Shown one piece after another: positions 1 to 10,694 of a DNA stretch of 64,000 nucleotides. The notes below the pieces were generated by a model, which did no database searches, was not told the DNA's origin, and saw only the letters and a list, made by a program, of their open reading frames with translations. Position numbers and translations under genes: made by a program. This DNA comes from Anthoceros angustus (lineage: Eukaryota > Streptophyta > Anthocerotopsida > Anthocerotales > Anthocerotaceae): the NCBI GenBank assembly GCA_010909165.1, contig VJWM01000025.1, positions 124,001-188,000 of the forward strand, in the 5' to 3' direction. Every line of letters starts with the position of its first letter. The stretch's first letter is position 1.

Positions 1-665
1 AGACTGTGTGGTGTAGCCGGAAGGCATGCACAACATGTTAGCAGGTGGGACGCGAACTCCACCGAGTGTAGACTGGATAGAGTTGAAAGCAAGCACTCAC
101 AAGAGTCGTGAGCTGTGAGATCCAGGCCTAAAGCGGCTGCACTGCAAGGCCCGTGGAGTGCTGTGGTATGGGTGTGAATCCATGATGCGCTCCGCCCATA
201 AAGGCCTCCCAACCGTATTGGTATTGGAGAAGCTTTGAATTGGCTATGTAAGTGGAAAGCTCACCAAGGTAGCAAAGTTTGCCGGGGTGTCCCTGGACAT
301 TGGTAGTACCAGGGCTTGCTGCCTGTGACCGGGCTGGGTGTGGATTCTGAACTGCACCTGGAGGGGGAGAGAGGGAAACACAGAGGAGAAGTCCAGGCGC
401 ACGGACTAGCGGGGAGCAAATGAGGCAAGGAAGCGGGGGTGGGTCCACGATGGACTTTGGGGAAATGCACGTCAGACAGAGGTGAACCCCGAGGTCGGAG
501 GGAGGGAGGCAACTCAGGTCCGGACAAAGAGGTGATTGCCCCAGGTCCGAATCTCATGTACAAGAGTTCTAACCGGAAGTGTTGAGAGTCCCCAACCAGC
601 CAGGAAAAAGGATGGACAGACCATGCGGGACCTCCAGTAGCAAGGGCAGGAGGAGGACTTAATGG
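1..665. repeat. left arm of a diverged direct duplication
   Basis: This stretch matches 1655-2220 in order but with many small gaps. Shared blocks include GCAAATGAGGCAAGGAA near 416 and 1989, TGGATAGAGTTGA near 73 and 1723, and CAAGGGCAGGAGGAGGACTT near 642 and 2190. No convincing coding sequence is seen on either strand. I take it as an old dispersed or tandem repeat module of unknown origin. Confidence 0.6.
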
Positions 666-694
666 TCATGTAGCTTGTCTTATAGCAAGTGGCT

Positions 695-900
695 CTTCAA
701 CATTTTCCTCTCCAAACTTGAGACATGGACACGGAAGACTCATCCACCACATTCAGGTTTTTCCTCTCCAAACTTGAGACATGGACACAAGACATCCACC
801 ACATTAACATCCTTCCAAACTTGAGACATGGACACGCGCTCATCCAAATAACATTTTCCTTACTTGAGGCATGGACAAAGACTCATCCACTCACAAACAG
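695..900. repeat. imperfect minisatellite, about 50-60 bp unit, four copies
   Basis: The words CCAAACTTGAGACATGGACA and CTCATCCA recur about four times with drifting spacing. The last unit reads TTACTTGAGGCATGGACA. A 63-codon open frame across it is a by-product of the repeat and is not called as a gene. Confidence 0.75.
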
Positions 901-1147
901 GTCCTTTCCAGATTAGTCTCATCCACTTTGTCATCTAAAGTACACCATCAATGACATGTTGGATCAGGATTAGAGATTTTATTTAAAAAAGATCGTCATG
1001 ACTTCTTGTCAAGGAGAAATTGTGACTCCCTTGAAGGTAATGGATAGTTTTCTTTTGTTAAGAGAAAAGAAATAATTGAATAGAATCATGGACAGAGGAT
1101 GAGGTTCATGGGACAGTAGCCTGAGTGGCAGCTAAACTCAGATGAAG

Positions 1148-1473
1148 TCATGGGAAAAGGTAACTTGCAGATGGGCGTGCAAGAGGGCCATGCACAGAGG
1201 AGGTTGCATGTAGAGGACCGGTCAGCAGATTGCATGTCTTTGATCCAGCTCGGACATCGAGAAGGCCGGCATTGAGTACACAATCAACTTGACCATGAAA
1301 AGGTGTTATCGCATGTTTGGTTAGAGAAGACCATTCTCTGACCATCTTCTCAACTACCTCAGATGACATGTGGGGTTTCTTAGTCATGGAGGGTTTGCAG
1401 GCCATCATTTCCAAGGAGTATTTGTCACCATACTGCATCAGCACAAGCATGGGACCGAAGGCCAGCTGGGACC
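1148..1473 (-). other. possible exon of an unrecognised gene (fragment)
   Basis: On the minus strand an open frame begins just inside a plausible 3' splice site (TGTGCAG ending at 1474) and reads QLAFGPMLVLMQYGDKYSLE, followed by a basic-acidic stretch (KPSMTKKPHMSSEVVEKMVREW). The composition looks like a folded protein rather than a shadow ORF, and no repeat overlaps it. I do not recognise the family and see no convincing neighbouring exon, so this could be a relic exon or chance. The last 40 codons toward 1148 look less protein-like. Confidence 0.25.
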
Positions 1474-1654
1474 CTGCACAATAAATTTTGGAATGATGTG
1501 GTGACAGAGATGGTCTTAGATTCTGTACATATGACTTGGAATGTCAAGATAGGGAAAGCAACTTGAGGTGTTGACCTACATTTCACCAGCCATCGTTGAG
1601 ATGCAGGAGTTGCTTAAAATATGTATTTCATTCTGGCGGGATGCTTGGGGTGCA

Positions 1655-2220
1655 TTCCAATAAGACTGGTGTTTAAGCTGCACAACATGCACTGTGTGCT
1701 CAGGAGCAACTCCACAGTGTCAGTGGATAGAGTTGACAAGGCAAGCCTCACAAGTTCAGTGCAGATCATGTGTTGCGAAAAGTGCACCTGTATTCATATG
1801 TGAATTCATGGTGTCCTCTGTGGGCTTCAATGAGTATTGGTGCTAGAAGCCTCCTGCAAGTATGCTGAGTGAGCTCACAAGGTGGCATTTCCTGTCCCAG
1901 AATTGAACCAACTTGTCTACCCTCCTGTTGAGATTCAAGTCATCAAAGAGAGCTGCACAGAAAAGTCCTGACCCACACGGCAGCGCAGAGCAAATGAGGC
2001 AAGGAACAGGAAGGTGTCACAGGAAGCTCTGGATTGAAATCTTGGCCTCTCAGCAGAGGCAAATCCTACTCGAGGAAACAACCTAGGTCACTTGATGAGG
2101 ATGCATCCTGAACTCAAGTAACACATGATTCAACAGAATTGGTTGAGATGGCCTCAACATGAAAACTGGACTACAGCAGGGTATGACTACAAGGGCAGGA
2201 GGAGGACTTAATGGTCACAG
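1655..2220. repeat. right arm of the diverged direct duplication
   Basis: Collinear with 1-665. Both arms end with the same AGGAGGACTTAATGGTCA block. Sequence between the arms (920-1640) and after this arm (2220-2460) shows no recognised feature apart from the exon-like ORF at 1148-1473. Confidence 0.6.
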
Positions 2221-2464
2221 ATGTGGATGCAAGGCTCTATATTTTTACAGATCTGCTGTTGACCATGGTTCTTGGGCAGCAATTGTGAGCATGCAAATGA
2301 TGATCTGCACTTGGAGTCATCTGATCTTCCTATCAATTGTAGGATGGCATTGCCACTCAAGTGATGAATCTTCTTTGTTGTAGCTGCATCTTTGCATATT
2401 GTGAATCTGATGGATCCCAGTCACAGTGGGTAGACTACTGGAGATATTGTTTGACAACCCAAAG

Positions 2465-4097
2465 CTCATGTGTGTGCACAGGACCTGAGCCCTTGCATTC
2501 GCATCTGGCCAGGGCAGCTTGAATGGACTAAGAGGCATGCAGAGCCACGGGAGACTGGATGCAGTGAGGTGAGTCACATACTGTGTGACTCAAGCACTTG
2601 AGTGTGCAAGAATGGTAGGAGAAGTGAGGAGGGAGTCGGTGAATCTAGATTTACAGGTCCATGTCGTTTGCTATGCTCTTGATGGCGAATAGTGGCGTAC
2701 AGCAATCGGGTGGACAGCAAGTGAGGCGGGTGTCACCATGCCATCATCCCTTAGCAGCAGTGTTTGGTAATGGAGCTATGCGAAACAATACATTCTACAT
2801 ATTACGCGACACAAAGGCGGTGTGCACCGGTAGCGTCGAATAACACCACACTTCTCATGCCGATTGGCCCTCTTGTTGATCGGTGAAAATTAAGGCAAGG
2901 TAGGAACACGAGGATAAGCGCTGTTGTAGATGTTGAGTGATGACCATCACTTGATAGGGGCATGTTACATGTACCTCATCCATAAGATCGGGCCACCAAG
3001 TGTCATCCGTCGGATATATGACCAGTACATCGACAAGGGCGTGGATCATTGGCTCCCTCGCTTGACCATGGATGGAAATATTCGAATAGCGCATTAGGTT
3101 TGAGAAAATACGATCCCGCCATGATTATTGATCCTTCTGGGATTGTGGAAACCTCTGAGCATAATGGTAAGGAACTGTGGTCTCATGAGTCCAAGTGAGC
3201 ATGGTAGCAAGGAATGGTCATGAGCATGGTCACGAGCACCATTGTTGTATATTGCATGGGGAGCATTGGAGTATGCCGCGCTTTATGACCATCTTCGTGC
3301 TTGCCTCTGCATATGGCACAAATGTGCAGCGATCATGCCATATGGCAACAGGATTCTAACCCATTGGCATAGAACACATGATCTGATAGGCACCATGTGA
3401 AAGCATAGGGATGAAGTTTATCCCTTGCACACCAAATGATTGCAGAATGATTTCAAGTGTGAGATGCATGCATTGGAGGACAATACGGACTGAAAGGGAT
3501 CACCATTAGCCTGAACAAAGTTGGAAAGTATGATTCACAAACCACATGTGCTTCAGTGAGATGAGCCAACTTGAGCCTCACCAAGATGGTGCAACCATCA
3601 AATTAGATTACACATTGCATGGGTCATGAGGTGACATTAAACACAACCATAAACATGAGCTCTTTTTGAGACATGTGAGCATGGGTTAGTCTTCACATGC
3701 CAATGGCATCTTACATGACCATAAAATTGACTTGTGACATGCATTCAATCGCACTGCTATGAAATTTGGCAAAGCGGGTTACCTCAACCTGGAGGAGTGC
3801 GAGGATGGAGTCACCAATTGCCATCTTCATGTGAGAAACCCTGGACATCCTTGCTTACTGAAGGGATAGAAGGTGCCATCCTTATCTGTTGGACAAGAGC
3901 TGCTCAACACACACGCTGGCGCCATGGAATTGGAGCAGCATGTTTCAAGCCAGATGCACTATCATGCAATGCTCAAACTCCCGGGTGGATGGGCCACAAT
4001 AATAAAGCCTTTCCCAGTTTGTGACATAATTAAAACAAAATTTAAAGAGTTTTGCTAAATGGAGAGTGCTAACTGCACGGCTGTTCCCAGATTGGTG
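2465..4097 (+). mobile_element. decayed Ty1-copia 5' segment, copy 1 (LTR/leader/partial gag)
   Basis: This is collinear with 4098-6235 but about 0.5 kb shorter. The difference is spread over very many deletions of roughly 1-15 bases, for example across 2815-3120 against 4540-4950. The primer-binding site seen in copy 2 is destroyed here (near 3311-3325). The gag-like part (about 3720-3980) keeps only short matches such as TATGAAATTTGGCAAA. It ends with a T-rich tail and TGCTAAATGG, the same end as copy 2, so the two copies are head-to-tail. Confidence 0.6.
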
Positions 4098-5155
4098 GTG
4101 TGTACAAAGCGGAGGATCTGCACCGCCTCCTTCTGGGCAGGTTCACGATCGGACCGAGTGGCGATTAGCCGGACTCCAAGAGGGGCATGCAGAGCCCGGA
4201 CGGGGAGACCTGGTGGATGCGACGCGGAGGTCTGTAGCTTACACATACTCGATCGTGAACCTCAACTGGGCACATTGAGTGTAAGCAAGAATGGTAGGAG
4301 AAACGAAGTGAGGGAGGGAGTCAGTGAAGATCGGTAGATTTCGGACGCGAACGGGTCCTTATACGTTTGGCTATCCCGGCCCGCGTTTAATCAGGGTGAC
4401 GAGGAACCGCACTGGTGGACGAACGCAGAGAGGTGTCCTGGCATATCATCCCTTAACGGCGGAGAGTGTTTGGTAATGGAACGTGCATAAACGAAACAAT
4501 ACATTCCCTACCCCATATTGCAACGACACAAGACTGGTGTGCACCCGGCTGGTCGTCAGCGAAAGTAACACCACACTTCTCATCTGGCCACCAGCTTGGC
4601 CACTCTTCAGCTGTTGATCAGGCCAAAGAGAATTAAGAGGCGAAAGGTAGGGAACACCAGGGATAAGCATAGGGCGTATGTTGTAGATGTTAAAGAGTGG
4701 GATGACCATCACTTGATAGGGGCATGTTACATACGCCTACCTCATCATCCATAAGATCGGGGCCACCAATACTCGTGTCATCCGTCGGATATATGACAAC
4801 AGGTACATCTGACAAGGACGTGGGATCATTGAGAAGCTCCCTCTGAAGCTTGACCATGGATGGAAATATTCTGAGCAAGCGCATTAGGTTTGAGAAAAGT
4901 AACGATCCTGGCCATGATTATTGATCCTTCGGTGGGATTGTATGGAAACCTCTTGAGCATAATGGTAAGGAACTCCCGTGGTCTCATGACCAGTTCACCG
5001 CCCCGAGCATGGTAGCCTAAGGTGGTTGAACGTCGCGAGCCACCGTGGTCCTACTAGGAGCCACCATTGTTGTATATTGCCCATGCTGGGTTAGGCTTAT
5101 TGGAGTATGTCCGCGCTTTATGAAACCATCTTTCGTGCTTCTCGCTCCTGCTATA
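4098..5155 (+). mobile_element. Ty1-copia 5' LTR/upstream region, copy 2
   Basis: The better-preserved member of the tandem pair. It lies directly upstream of a canonical copia primer-binding site, so its right end should be the 3' end of a 5' LTR. The left LTR boundary cannot be fixed because no second LTR is visible. There is no convincing coding sequence; minus-strand ORFs at 4446-4712 and 4690-4884 are not supported by any motif. Confidence 0.5.
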
Positions 5156-5167
5156 TGGTATCAGAGC
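5156..5167 (+). other. Ty1-copia primer-binding site (tRNA-iMet)
   Basis: TGGTATCAGAGC is the standard plant Ty1-copia primer-binding site, complementary to the 3' end of initiator methionine tRNA. It lies 528 bases upstream of the gag-like start, a normal copia layout. Confidence 0.85.
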
Positions 5168-5694
5168 AGCTAGTGCTGTGCTGCATCATCGCCATATGGT
5201 CTCCACCACAGCGCACTTCTCCAACCCATTCCGCCGCATCACGTTAACCACATGATCCTTTGACCTGCCCACCATGCCTCGCAAACGCACCCCCGTTAGG
5301 CCATCGTCCCACCAATTCGTTTCACTCCCTAAGCACACCATCTGCAATGATTGCATGAATGATTTCGCGCTTAACCGCTCACCCACTACAGCACGGCTTC
5401 CACACATGGCGATGTATAAGAATGACTCTTAGGCCACTCACCACTAGCCTGAACACACCACGCCGTCAACACGCCCATCGACCCCTTCCATGCTAACCAC
5501 ACCAGCTTCAACTTGCATCGAGCCAACTTGAGAACCTCACCAAGATGGTGTCAACCATCAAATTAGATTACACACTTGCATCATGCAGTCATCGCTTGTA
5601 GCCACACTTAAACACAACCTTAGGAAACATGCCCGATTTGCTCTTTTCCTCGAGACACCTAGGCAGGCAAAGCAAATAGGGTTAGTCTTCACCC

Positions 5695-6075
5695 ATGCCA
5701 CTCATGGCATCTTCCTCTACACCCAGCACCATAAAAATTGACTTCCGTGACCGGGACAGATTCAATCGCACGGACTATGAAATTTGGCAAATGCGGGTTA
5801 CCTCAATCCTGGAGGAGTGCGAGTTGATGGGAGTCACCAATGGCTCCGAAGCCGACCCTTCACTAGCAGCAAACCCAGTAGCTGCTGACATCCTTGCTTA
5901 CCAGAAGAAGGATAGGAAGGCCCGTGCCATCCTTATCTCTGCCCTGGACAAGAGCATGCTACAACACACACAAGGTCAAGCAAGCGCTCATGGAATATGG
6001 ACAGCGTTCAAAGACATGTTTCAAGCCAGCAATGCACTATCACTGGCGAATGCAACACGAAACTTTTCCCCTTTT
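5695..6075 (+). pseudogene. Ty1-copia gag, truncated
   Basis: The frame reads MPLMASSSTPSTIKIDF and then a FDG/NYxxW-like region (FNRTDYEIWQMRVTSILEEC), GVTNGSEAD, a DRKARAILISALDKS segment and AHGIWTAFKDMFQASNAL. This is the N-terminal half of a UBN2-type copia gag, which normally forms the virus-like particle and packages element RNA. After residue about 125 the frame runs into an unrelated T-rich segment and stops at 6114. No zinc knuckle, protease, integrase or RT follows, so the element is a 5' fragment. The start is the first ATG after the primer-binding site that gives the gag frame. Confidence 0.8.
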
Positions 6076-6130
6076 GTTTTTGGGTGGATGGGTTTTTCCA
6101 TCTATTTTTTATAATAAAGTCTTCTTTCCC
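6066..6130 (+). repeat. T-rich segment shared with 13844-13915 and, decayed, about 3980-4030
   Basis: Blocks such as TTTTATAATAAAGTCTTCTTTCC occur here and at about 13890-13912, flanked by GGGTTTTTCC. The segment truncates the copia gag at 6066. It probably marks the edge of another, unidentified repeat family with an AATAAA-like polyadenylation signal. No coding potential is seen. Confidence 0.55.
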
Positions 6131-6747
6131 TTAGTTTGTGACTTATAATTAAAACTATTTAATATTTAAAGTTTAGTTTTGCTAAATGGGACGCTTAGTG
6201 CTAACTGTCTACTCCCGGTCGTTCCCAGTTATTAGAGGGGGTGGACTGTATTTGCTTGAGCAAGCAAATACAGTTTCTCCCGCTGTCTGTGCAAGCTTCC
6301 TGATTGACCAACTCTGTCACGCTGTCCCGTCCTGGGACACCCACAAACACCACCAACTTCGAGACGAGAAAATCTGCACAGCGGCCAAGGGAACTATCTC
6401 ATGTTGCATAGCCTGCGGTATCGGAGCCAGCTCGCATGGTGCGGTCATTCACAGTAGCTGGGCATCCTGTCATAGCCTGTTGTTCAATCTCATCTTTCGA
6501 CAGCGGGCCCTGAACGATGGCCACATTATCGCAGCCGGACCCGTTGTGGACCCAACAAACTTCAATCGGCGTGTGCACAGGCATCCTATCAGGAGCTCCC
6601 GCTCACCTTATTTTAGGGAGTCAAACCGCCCTGGCAAACAACGCCTCCGGGTGCAGAAGTGAAAGGAGCCCAGCACTTCCACTTCCGAGAACGTGTGTGG
6701 GTAGCACCGGGTTGTCCAGCGATGCCGGTCGTTGCCAGGAGCAGGAG

Positions 6748-6915
6748 CACTTGTGGCAACAATTTTTTCTGGACCCTACCCTGTGGTGGGACAACAGACA
6801 AGACAAGAAGAGCTCCCGTTCCCCTGACTTCCGGCGTAAGGGGTCCGGCGAGGTGCTGTGGTTAAACAACGTGTTTAAGCCAGCTTGGGTTGATGAGCAG
6901 CTCATGTCCATGGAT
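6748..6915 (+). other. OSB-like PDF motif in PPR copy A
   Basis: Encodes EHLWQQFFLDPTLWWDNR, then SPDFRRKGSGEVLWL and KPAWVDEQL. The W..FF..P..WWDNR, PDF..K..GE.LWL and P.WV spacing fits the about 50-residue PDF motif of plant organellar single-stranded DNA-binding (OSB) proteins as I remember it. It lies in frame before the PPR region of the family (see copy B for the continuous frame). Confidence 0.65.
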
Positions 6916-7559
6916 ACGCAGATGGGACATGGTGCCCCTCCTTCCGAGTCCAGCTCCCCGGAAAAGCCTGAACCTGGGAGGCGTGCAGGATCGGCAATCG
7001 TTACACCGTGAGCACGTTATGTCAGCAGGGGAAGCTTTCTGAGGCCGTTGGAGCCCTGGAATGTCTTGCGCAGACAGATTCTGCTATTTCTATGTCTCTG
7101 TTTTGCACTGTGCTCAAACTGTGTACAAGTAAGAAGGATTTGATTGTGGGGCGACGAATTCATGATCTCACTGTCAAACTTGGTTACGAGTCGATTGCAT
7201 ACGTGGGGAACCATATCTTGCGCATGTATGCATGTGGAGGTAGGCTAGAGGAGGCCATGGATGTGTTCACCAGGGTGGCAAACCAGATGCCTTCATGTGG
7301 TCTTCCATAATCTGCATGCTAAGCATGGGAAACCTAATGAGGCCATACAACTGTACCATGAGATGCGTAGGTCAGGAGTGAAGGCGGATGCTCACGTCTT
7401 TGTAGCTGCCCTTCAAGCTTGTGCATTTGCTGACTTGGAATCTGGCAGAAGTGCATGTGATGCAGAGTGGCATTGTTAACTTGTTTGTTGGCACTGCCTG
7501 GACATGTATGCAAAATGTGTTGAAAGATGCACGCCAGGTTTTTGACAGCATGGCACAAA

Positions 7560-8510
7560 GGATGTGGTGACATGGAATGCCCTGATAGCTGGGTATGCAA
7601 GTGGTGAACTGAACGATGCACGCCAGGTTTTTGACAGCGTGAACACAGAAGATGTGGTGACATGGAATGCCCTGATAGCTGGGTATGCCCAGCAAGGGCT
7701 TGGACATGAGGCGCTTGTTCTGTATGGACAAATGGAGCAGGAGGGCATCATTCTTGCTGACGATGTTACTTTTGCTTGCCTTCTGAAGGCCTGGTGCCTT
7801 ACAGAAGGGCAGGCAGCTGCACTCACAGATTGTTGAAAGAGGACTGCTGGATGACGAGTGGGCAACCTGCCTGGTGGACATGTATGCAAAATGTGGTGAA
7901 CTGGAAGATGCACGCCAGGTTTTTGACAGCATGGCCACAAAGGATGTGGTGACATGGAATGCCCTGATTGCTGGGTATGCACAGCAAGGACTCGCCAAGA
8001 GGCGCTTGTTGTGTATGGACAAATGGAGCAGGAGGGCCTCATTTTGGCTAATGATGTTACTTTTGCTTGCCTTCTGAAAGCCTGTACGAGCAGTGGCGCC
8101 TTGCAGAAGGGCAGGCAGCTGCACTCGCAGATTGTTGAAAGAAGACTGCTAGATAATGTAGTGGTGGGCACCTGCCTGGTGGACATGTATGCAAAATGTG
8201 GTGAACTGGAAGATGCACGCCAGGTTTTTGACAGCACAAAGGATGTGGTGACATGGAATGCCCTGATTGCTGGGTATGCACAGCAAGGACTCGGCCAAGA
8301 GGCGCTTGTGTATGGACAAATGGAGGAGGGCCTCATTTTGGCTGACCATGTTACTTTTTGCCTTCTGAAGGCCTGTGCACTGGTGCCTTACAGAAGGGCA
8401 GGCAGCTGCACAGATTGTCAAAAGAGGACTGCTGGATAACGTAGTGTTCAACTGCCTGGTGGACATGTATGCAAAATGTGGTGAACTGGAAGATGCACGC
8501 CAGGTTTTTG
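7560..8510 (+). repeat. tandem array of about 280-305-bp PPR modules
   Basis: The block beginning CTGGTGGACATGTATGCAAA recurs near 7878, 8173 and 8452. The block GCCCTGATxGCTGGGTATGC recurs near 7670, 7960 and 8262. Each module encodes about three PPR motifs (MYAKCGELEDARQVFD, VVTWNALIAGYAQQG, TFACLLKAC..GALQKGRQLH). Modules are almost identical apart from small gaps, so the array grew recently. Copies B and C have only one such module. Confidence 0.8.
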
Positions 8511-9868
8511 ACAGCTTGGCCACAAAGGATGTGGTGACATGGACAGCGCTGATATCTGGGTATGGTGCGTGTGATGCAGGTCACAAGGCACTAGCTTGTT
8601 TTGAGGAGATGTTAGTTGCCGGTGTTCAGCCTGATGATGCTACTTTTACTTGCCTTCTAGTAGCATGCAGTCATGAGGGATTGGTCCATGAGGGTCGCAA
8701 ACACTTTGATTCCATGTCTGAACGGCATGGCATCGAACCTACTGTTGAGCATTACAACTGCATGATTGATCTTCTTGGACGTGCTGGCCATTTAGATGAG
8801 GCAGAGGAGATGCTGTTGTCATGTGAGGGCCAAAGTAATGTTGTGGGCTTGAGGTCTTTGTTGAATGCGTGCAAAATTCATGGGGATATAGAGAGGGCGA
8901 CGTGGTGTTTCAAGAGCATTGTAAGGTTGGACCCTCAGGATGCACCCGCATATGTGCTCATGGCCAATGCCTATGCTGAGGCAGGTAGGTGGACTGATGT
9001 AGATAGGATTGAAACACAGAGAAGGGTAGCAGGAGCTAACAAGAAACCTGCAGTGGCGACCATTGAGGTGAATAAGCAGGTACATAGATTTCTGGTGGGA
9101 GAAAGAGAGGATATTGCTTCAAGGTAGAGAGCACGAATGCACGTCTGAAGCAGGAAGGAGGCCACGTACCACACAAAGTTGGTGTTGAAGCCAGTTTGTG
9201 AGAAGGAAAAGGAAGATGCGCTTTGTGGGCATGCTGAGAAGCTAGCTTTAGCGTTTGGTCTCTTGAACACTCCGAGTGGGACACCTCTGGTGGTAACGAA
9301 GAATCTACGAATGTGCAGTGACTGCCACAGTTCCACGGAGATTATGTCAAGGCTTGAACAGAGAGACATTGTTGTAAGGGATGGGTACCGTGTGCATCGA
9401 TTCACAGCTGGTGGTTGCAGTTGTAAGGGTCGGCCGTGAGAATACTGAAGAAAGTGTAGCCAGTGCTCATTGGATTGAATGTTCTTGCTGAGACATGGAC
9501 ATGGATGGCTAACACTGATCCTGGACCTCTTATCATAACAGAAAGGAACAGAACAGAGTGGTGTGGGGGGAACGCGACGCACTGTGCCTGCCTCGTGTGG
9601 ACTCGCTTGGGATCTGGCTGGGCGTTGTAGATCAGGGGTCAGGGCCCTGGTGCAGGCCTGAGATTTCGGCACAGATGCTGTGGAATCGGGGCTGTGCTTA
9701 CCGGATTCAGCTTGTAGTGGTACAAGAGCGGATTTGCAAGTTTTTGCAGCTTCTCGTTTTGTGGCTGTGGAAGCAAAGCGGCTGACCTGCAAGGCTCCGC
9801 GACCTGAGGATTGATGCCGGTCTCGGCATCTCCAGTTCATTCCGTGAAGGGGTGGTCCACAGAGATCG

Positions 9869-9963
9869 TGTGAAGGCTTGAACAGAGGGACACTGTTGGC
9901 AGGGATGGCTACCGTGTGCATCGAGTCGCAGATGGTTGTCGCAGTTGTAAAGGTCGACCGTGA
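9869..9963 (+). pseudogene. detached DYW-domain tail (PPR relic)
   Basis: This repeats the last about 30 codons of PPR copy A: RLEQRDTVGRDGYRVHR, then a degenerate cysteine region (CRSCKGRP) and TGA. It is about 430 bases downstream of the end of copy A, with no other PPR sequence between. It also ends in GRP, showing that this tail is ancestral to the family. Confidence 0.8.
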
Positions 9964-10690
9964 GACTTGGTGTGAAGGCGAAAATCTAGGATGTTTATTC
10001 ATAATAAGTCCCGCATATATAAAAGCCCAGCAAAGTTGGGCTCAACAGAGGTCCTCAAAAGGCTTTCCCGACGGAGGAGAACGTGACACCTCGATGAGGA
10101 ATGCCACGTCAGGAGTAGTCAGTTGTACCAACCATTATTCAAAGAATGCAAGAGGCAATCACTTCAAGGAAGTGGGGTATGTGCACAGCATGAGAGTGTG
10201 AACCATGCGACACCCTGGGCAGAAGACTCCTGAGGAACGAGTTGAAAGCATCGAGTTTTTTAGGTCAAAATTTTGTAAATTAGGTCAAAAATCGTTTGGA
10301 TCTCTTCGTCGAGTGCTTAGGGAGGCTATGGTGAGCGTTCCCGCGGCAGCGTCGCCAGGTCGAAATTCGGTGTAGACTTGGGCAGATATTTCGGGTTTTT
10401 CTTTGCCATGGGATTCTCTTTCATTGTGCATGAATAGAGAACTATGCCCTACTTGTAGCATGAATAGAACTATTCTCCAAGGGGTGTGCTTGTAGTTTTG
10501 TGTGATATTGTGTAGTCGTTAGTGGGTATTGTGTTTGTTGGTTTTGGTTTGTCAAAAATAGGTCTGGGAAATAAGAAATTGTTAAATGCTCTAGTGTCCA
10601 AGATGTATGGACAAGATGTCTTACACATCAATTAGTGTGTTCTGGCTTTCATTAGGAAAAATGATAACGCTTTCAAGTAACGGTCTCCCA
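9964..10690. other. intergenic sequence, no feature seen
   Basis: Nothing in this stretch could be assigned. The repeated word TAGGTCAAAA near 10260-10292 is the only small regularity noticed. Confidence 0.4.
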
Positions 10691-10694
10691 GGAG

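Larger units (their letters stand above)
6517..9439 (+). pseudogene. PPR copy A: PDF-motif plus PPR-E-DYW(KP/GRP) gene, frameshifted
   Basis: The family would bind a specific organellar transcript through its PPR array and edit one nucleotide through its DYW domain. Order: ATG at 6517 (MATLSQPDPLWTQQ, matched by copy B at 14808); one OSB-like PDF motif (6748-6915); PPR repeats from about 7020; an array of near-identical 280-305-bp modules (7560-8510); E-type repeats; NKKPAVATIEV (KPAxA in the PG-box position, about 9037); HAEKLALAFG (HxE zinc site, 9229); CSDCH; and a GRP end. Frames are lost several times: about 13 bases are missing near 6992 relative to copy B, there is a gap near 7285-7310, and more occur through the module array. 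The last frame break is near 9120. Part from 8375 to 9127 is open for 250 codons. Called a pseudogene unless the breaks are sequencing errors. Confidence 0.8.

Noticed and set aside
7334-8584. Long minus-strand ORFs (up to 286 codons) across PPR copy A
   Set aside because: They are mirror frames of the repeated PPR modules on the plus strand; the same happens opposite copies B and C (15187-15735, 16119-16670, 17810-18397).
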